A DNA stretch of 39,684 bases, taken from NCBI GenBank assembly GCA_949425635.1, contig CASPWD010000013.1, positions 1-39,684 on the forward strand, read 5' to 3'. The notes under the pieces are model-generated. The model made no database searches. It was given only the letters and a program-made list of their open reading frames with translations, and was not told where the DNA came from. The translations under genes were made by a program, and so were the position numbers. Positions within the stretch are counted from its first letter, which is position 1. Every line of letters begins with the position of its first letter. This stretch comes from an uncultured Bacilli bacterium. Its GTDB lineage: Bacteria; Bacillota_I; Bacilli_A; RF39; UBA660. Shown here in pieces: positions 37,681 through 39,684 of this stretch.

Positions 37681-38539
37681 TCATATCAACTTGCTTTACT
37701 TTATTTTCAGTAACATCAACTTCTTGTATATTTTCATCACTTTGTTCAATTATTTCAGTATCATAAACAGAATTATCATTTTCTATATATCCTTTATTAT
37801 CTACACTTTTTATAGATACCTCATCACTATTAACCGCATTAAATTGAATAGAATTTAATTTATTTCCCCAAAGAGTGCATAATTCTTTTGCAAGTTCTTT
37901 AACTGTTTTTGTTTTAACCATCTTTAGACTTTGTGAATTCCAAGGGCTAAATTCAGTCTTGCCACTTGGAGAAGTATCCTTAATTTTTTGTAAATCTTCT
38001 TTTGAAAGAAATACAGTAGATTCAAAGCCATTAGCAAATTTAATGTAAGCATAACTTCCTATAATATTTTCAAAATCTTGATATCTTTCGCCGTGCATTT
38101 CGTGAGTTAGTTCTCCAGTTACTGGATTAAAAGAGTATTCATCATCTGTAGTTATTACATTATTTATAAATCTAACTATTTCGGCAGGCTTGATTATATC
38201 TATAATTTTGAAATAACCCTCTTTTTTTCTACAGATTGTAGGTTTACCTTTAAATGGAACAATATCATAATCTGTTCCTGCCTCTAACCCAAGCATTGCC
38301 TCTTTTAATACTCCATAAAGCATTTGCAATTTTCCTACATTACTTAACTGCATTAAATCATCTCTATTTGAAATATAAAATCCTGCACTTGCTTTAATTT
38401 TATCAGTTGAAATATTTTTAGGAAGTAGTGCTATATTTTGCATTAATACTTTTTCTACTCCTAATTCAACACCTGCCTTATTCGTAATTTCCACTAAATT
38501 GTTATTCTTGTTTTGTTGCAATTGTTCCTTATTACTCAT
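37670..38539 (-). CDS. recT: RecT-family single-strand annealing protein
   Basis: 289 aa from the ATG at 38539, behind GGAGGATATGATT; ATG 38554 would lack a ribosome site. The central ~200 residues match RecT: CRKKEGYFKIIDI region, MHGERYQDFENIIGSYAYIKFANG, SKEDLQKIKDTSPSGK, then PWNSQSLKMVKTKTVKELAKEL. It anneals complementary strands in phage recombination and replication. No RecE-type exonuclease is seen next to it; the MBL-fold enzyme may fill that role. Confidence 0.92.
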   Translation of the reverse strand: MSNKEQLQQNKNNNLVEITNKAGVELGVEKVLMQNIALLPKNISTDKIKASAGFYISNRDDLMQLSNVGKLQMLYGVLKEAMLGLEAGTDYDIVPFKGKPTICRKKEGYFKIIDIIKPAEIVRFINNVITTDDEYSFNPVTGELTHEMHGERYQDFENIIGSYAYIKFANGFESTVFLSKEDLQKIKDTSPSGKTEFSPWNSQSLKMVKTKTVKELAKELCTLWGNKLNSIQFNAVNSDEVSIKSVDNKGYIENDNSVYDTEIIEQSDENIQEVDVTENKVKQVDMSEL

Positions 38540-39377
38540 AATCATATCCTCCATTTTCTAAAAATTGTTTTAATAATTTTAATTTTTCTTTTGTTCCACG
38601 AACCTTAAATGATAATTCTAATATTTCTTCTTTTTTCTCAACTTTAGGCGCTGATAGACTTTCTATCTTGTTTAACATTACTTTATCAGTTAATTTTTGT
38701 TCTTTCTTTTCTTCTTTTTCTTGTTGCACTTTTTCAAGTTCTATATGTCTGTTATTAACATCAGTTATAGCTTTTGATACATTTAAATCTTTTTTATATT
38801 CAATCATCATTTCATCTACATATTGTTGGCTATTAATTAATTTAATATCATCTACTATTTTGTTTATAAAACTTTCAATTGTTTCTTTTGTCTTTTTAGT
38901 AAGATTTTTACTTTCAGTTAATGAGCCTTTTAATACTTTAAAATTCATATCTTCAAATAATACAAAATCTATTTTTTTACTTTCTGCATATTCATCAAAA
39001 TAACTTTTTACAATTTCTGTATATTCTGCTATAAGTTTTTCGTCATATGCTTTTACTTGCTCATTGATTGTCTTATATGTATCTTCAAGCAAAGTTATTG
39101 TTGTATTACATAATTCTTTGAAATTATCAATTGGTTTGTTATATTCATCAATAATACTTTTCTTGAATTTTTTAACTTCATCTTTAAATTTATTAACTTT
39201 GGCTTTTTCATCTGTTGCATCTTTTAATGTAGATTCTGTAAATGTTATTTTTGAATAATATTCATTTAGTTTTAAGGCGTAATCTTGTGCTTCTTGAATA
39301 TTATCCTCTATTTCTCCAAATCTTTTTATTTCTGCTTTTATTTCGCTTTTAAATACTGGTTTTAGTAATTTTTCCAC
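38532..39377 (-). CDS. DUF1351 phage recombination-associated protein
   Basis: 281 aa from the GTG at 39377, which overlaps the stop of the repeat protein (TAGTG). A long coiled-coil-forming helix set (residues ~15-110) contains the segment KVNKFKDEVKKFKKSIIDEYNKPI, characteristic of DUF1351 proteins found beside RecT. The C-terminal half has a Lys/Glu-rich coiled coil and a short domain ending LKLLKQFLENGGYDYE. Role in recombination inferred from neighbours. Confidence 0.8.
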   Translation of the reverse strand: MEKLLKPVFKSEIKAEIKRFGEIEDNIQEAQDYALKLNEYYSKITFTESTLKDATDEKAKVNKFKDEVKKFKKSIIDEYNKPIDNFKELCNTTITLLEDTYKTINEQVKAYDEKLIAEYTEIVKSYFDEYAESKKIDFVLFEDMNFKVLKGSLTESKNLTKKTKETIESFINKIVDDIKLINSQQYVDEMMIEYKKDLNVSKAITDVNNRHIELEKVQQEKEEKKEQKLTDKVMLNKIESLSAPKVEKKEEILELSFKVRGTKEKLKLLKQFLENGGYDYE

Positions 39378-39684
39378 TATTCGTCACTTCCTTTTACAAC
39401 TTTCACAGAATAACCTAAAGCTTCTTCTATTTCAGCAACTGTCATTTCTTTTACTTCCTTTTTTTGAATTAAATTAAGCTTTCCAAATGCGATAGTTCCC
39501 TCTTTTACTTCTTCACAAGTTATAGTAGTTTCTTCTTCAGTTGGCTGTCTCCAAATACATAATCCTGCAAATATTCTTAATTTTGAACTAATCCATTTAC
39601 AAATAATAGATAATCCTGCTTTAATGCCACATCCTGCTTCAATGCCATATCCTGCTTTAATGTCACATCCTGCTTCAATGCCAT
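39377..39684 (-). CDS. Hexapeptide-repeat phage protein, 3' part (gene split by window ends)
   Basis: Reading on from the start of the window: about four more GCGIKA-type repeats, then a hydrophobic cap (LSIICKWISSKLRIFAGLCIW), a Thr/Glu-rich segment and a basic C-terminus. The stop codon overlaps the GTG of the DUF1351 gene. It joins in frame to the 5' part at 1-320 when the 70-bp terminal overlap is collapsed; plain end-to-end joining breaks the frame. The gene therefore lies directly upstream of the recombination cluster. Confidence 0.85.
   Translation of the reverse strand, partial: GIEAGCDIKAGYGIEAGCGIKAGLSIICKWISSKLRIFAGLCIWRQPTEEETTITCEEVKEGTIAFGKLNLIQKKEVKEMTVAEIEEALGYSVKVVKGSDE
39615..39684. 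repeat. 70-bp terminal overlap, identical to bases 19-88
   Basis: Bases 39615-39684 match 19-88 exactly and contain three full 18-bp units plus 16 bases. This is the sign of a circular (or circularly permuted) molecule whose assembly was opened within the repeat array; true copy number may differ from what is written here. Confidence 0.9.

Noticed and set aside
1..39684. Recoded genetic code (TGA as Trp)
   Set aside because: Genes use TGG for Trp and end at TGA in places (for example the integrase), so the standard code fits.

Overview
The window looks like the complete genome of a temperate, tailed (siphovirus-type) phage of a low-GC Gram-positive host (Bacillota). The DNA is strongly AT-rich with standard codon use. 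It carries Bacillota-type phage functions: DnaD-like replication initiator, G39P-like helicase loader, SpoVG, ImmA-type metallopeptidase, large serine integrase, YopX, PcfK/PcfJ, RinA/ArpU-like late activator, CHAP endolysin. The last 70 bases (39615-39684) are identical to bases 19-88. Joining the ends through that overlap restores the reading frame of a hexapeptide-repeat gene cut by the window ends. The genome is therefore probably circular (about 39.6 kb) and was opened inside an 18-bp tandem repeat.

Layout. Lytic genes all lie on the minus strand. They run from about 3.1 kb down to base 1, wrap to 39.68 kb, and continue down to the endolysin at 9.6 kb. Order of transcription: small early proteins and membrane peptides (3110-2514); replication initiation (2520-985); small proteins and the split repeat protein; DUF1351/RecT/metallo-hydrolase recombination cluster (39.4-37.0 kb); a long run of small phage proteins with SpoVG, an HNH-like protein, PcfK and PcfJ (37.0-30.1 kb); a late transcription activator (30.0 kb); tandem terminators; packaging genes (29.2-26.1 kb); MuF-ADP-ribosyltransferase fusion; tRNA-Pro; scaffold, capsid, connectors, major tail protein, frameshifted tail chaperones, tape measure, Dit, Tal, baseplate and fibre; then the lysis cassette (10.9-9.6 kb).

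Lysogeny genes are on the plus strand between 3.2 and 7.7 kb: a CI-like repressor divergent from a Cro-like gene with clear promoters and AAGAC-N5-GTCTT operators, an ImmA-like peptidase, a TM2 protein, the integrase and an HNH-like protein. A minus-strand accessory block (9.3-7.8 kb) holds a second HTH regulator and a PemK/MazF-like toxin with a small upstream partner.

The most unusual signal is a set of very short predicted transcripts. Each is a promoter followed by one hairpin and a T-run, and in most cases it is antisense to the local genes (2572-2625 +, 4563-4597 -, 5543-5626 -, 8588-8634 -, 24237-24279 +). In the minus-strand cases the stems pair fully only in the predicted RNA orientation, because wobble pairs become A-C mismatches on the other strand. 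Two of them overlap or abut tiny ORFs (40-41 aa, next to 33- and 37-aa membrane peptides), which resembles type I toxin-antitoxin or OOP-like antisense control. These are inferences from sequence alone.
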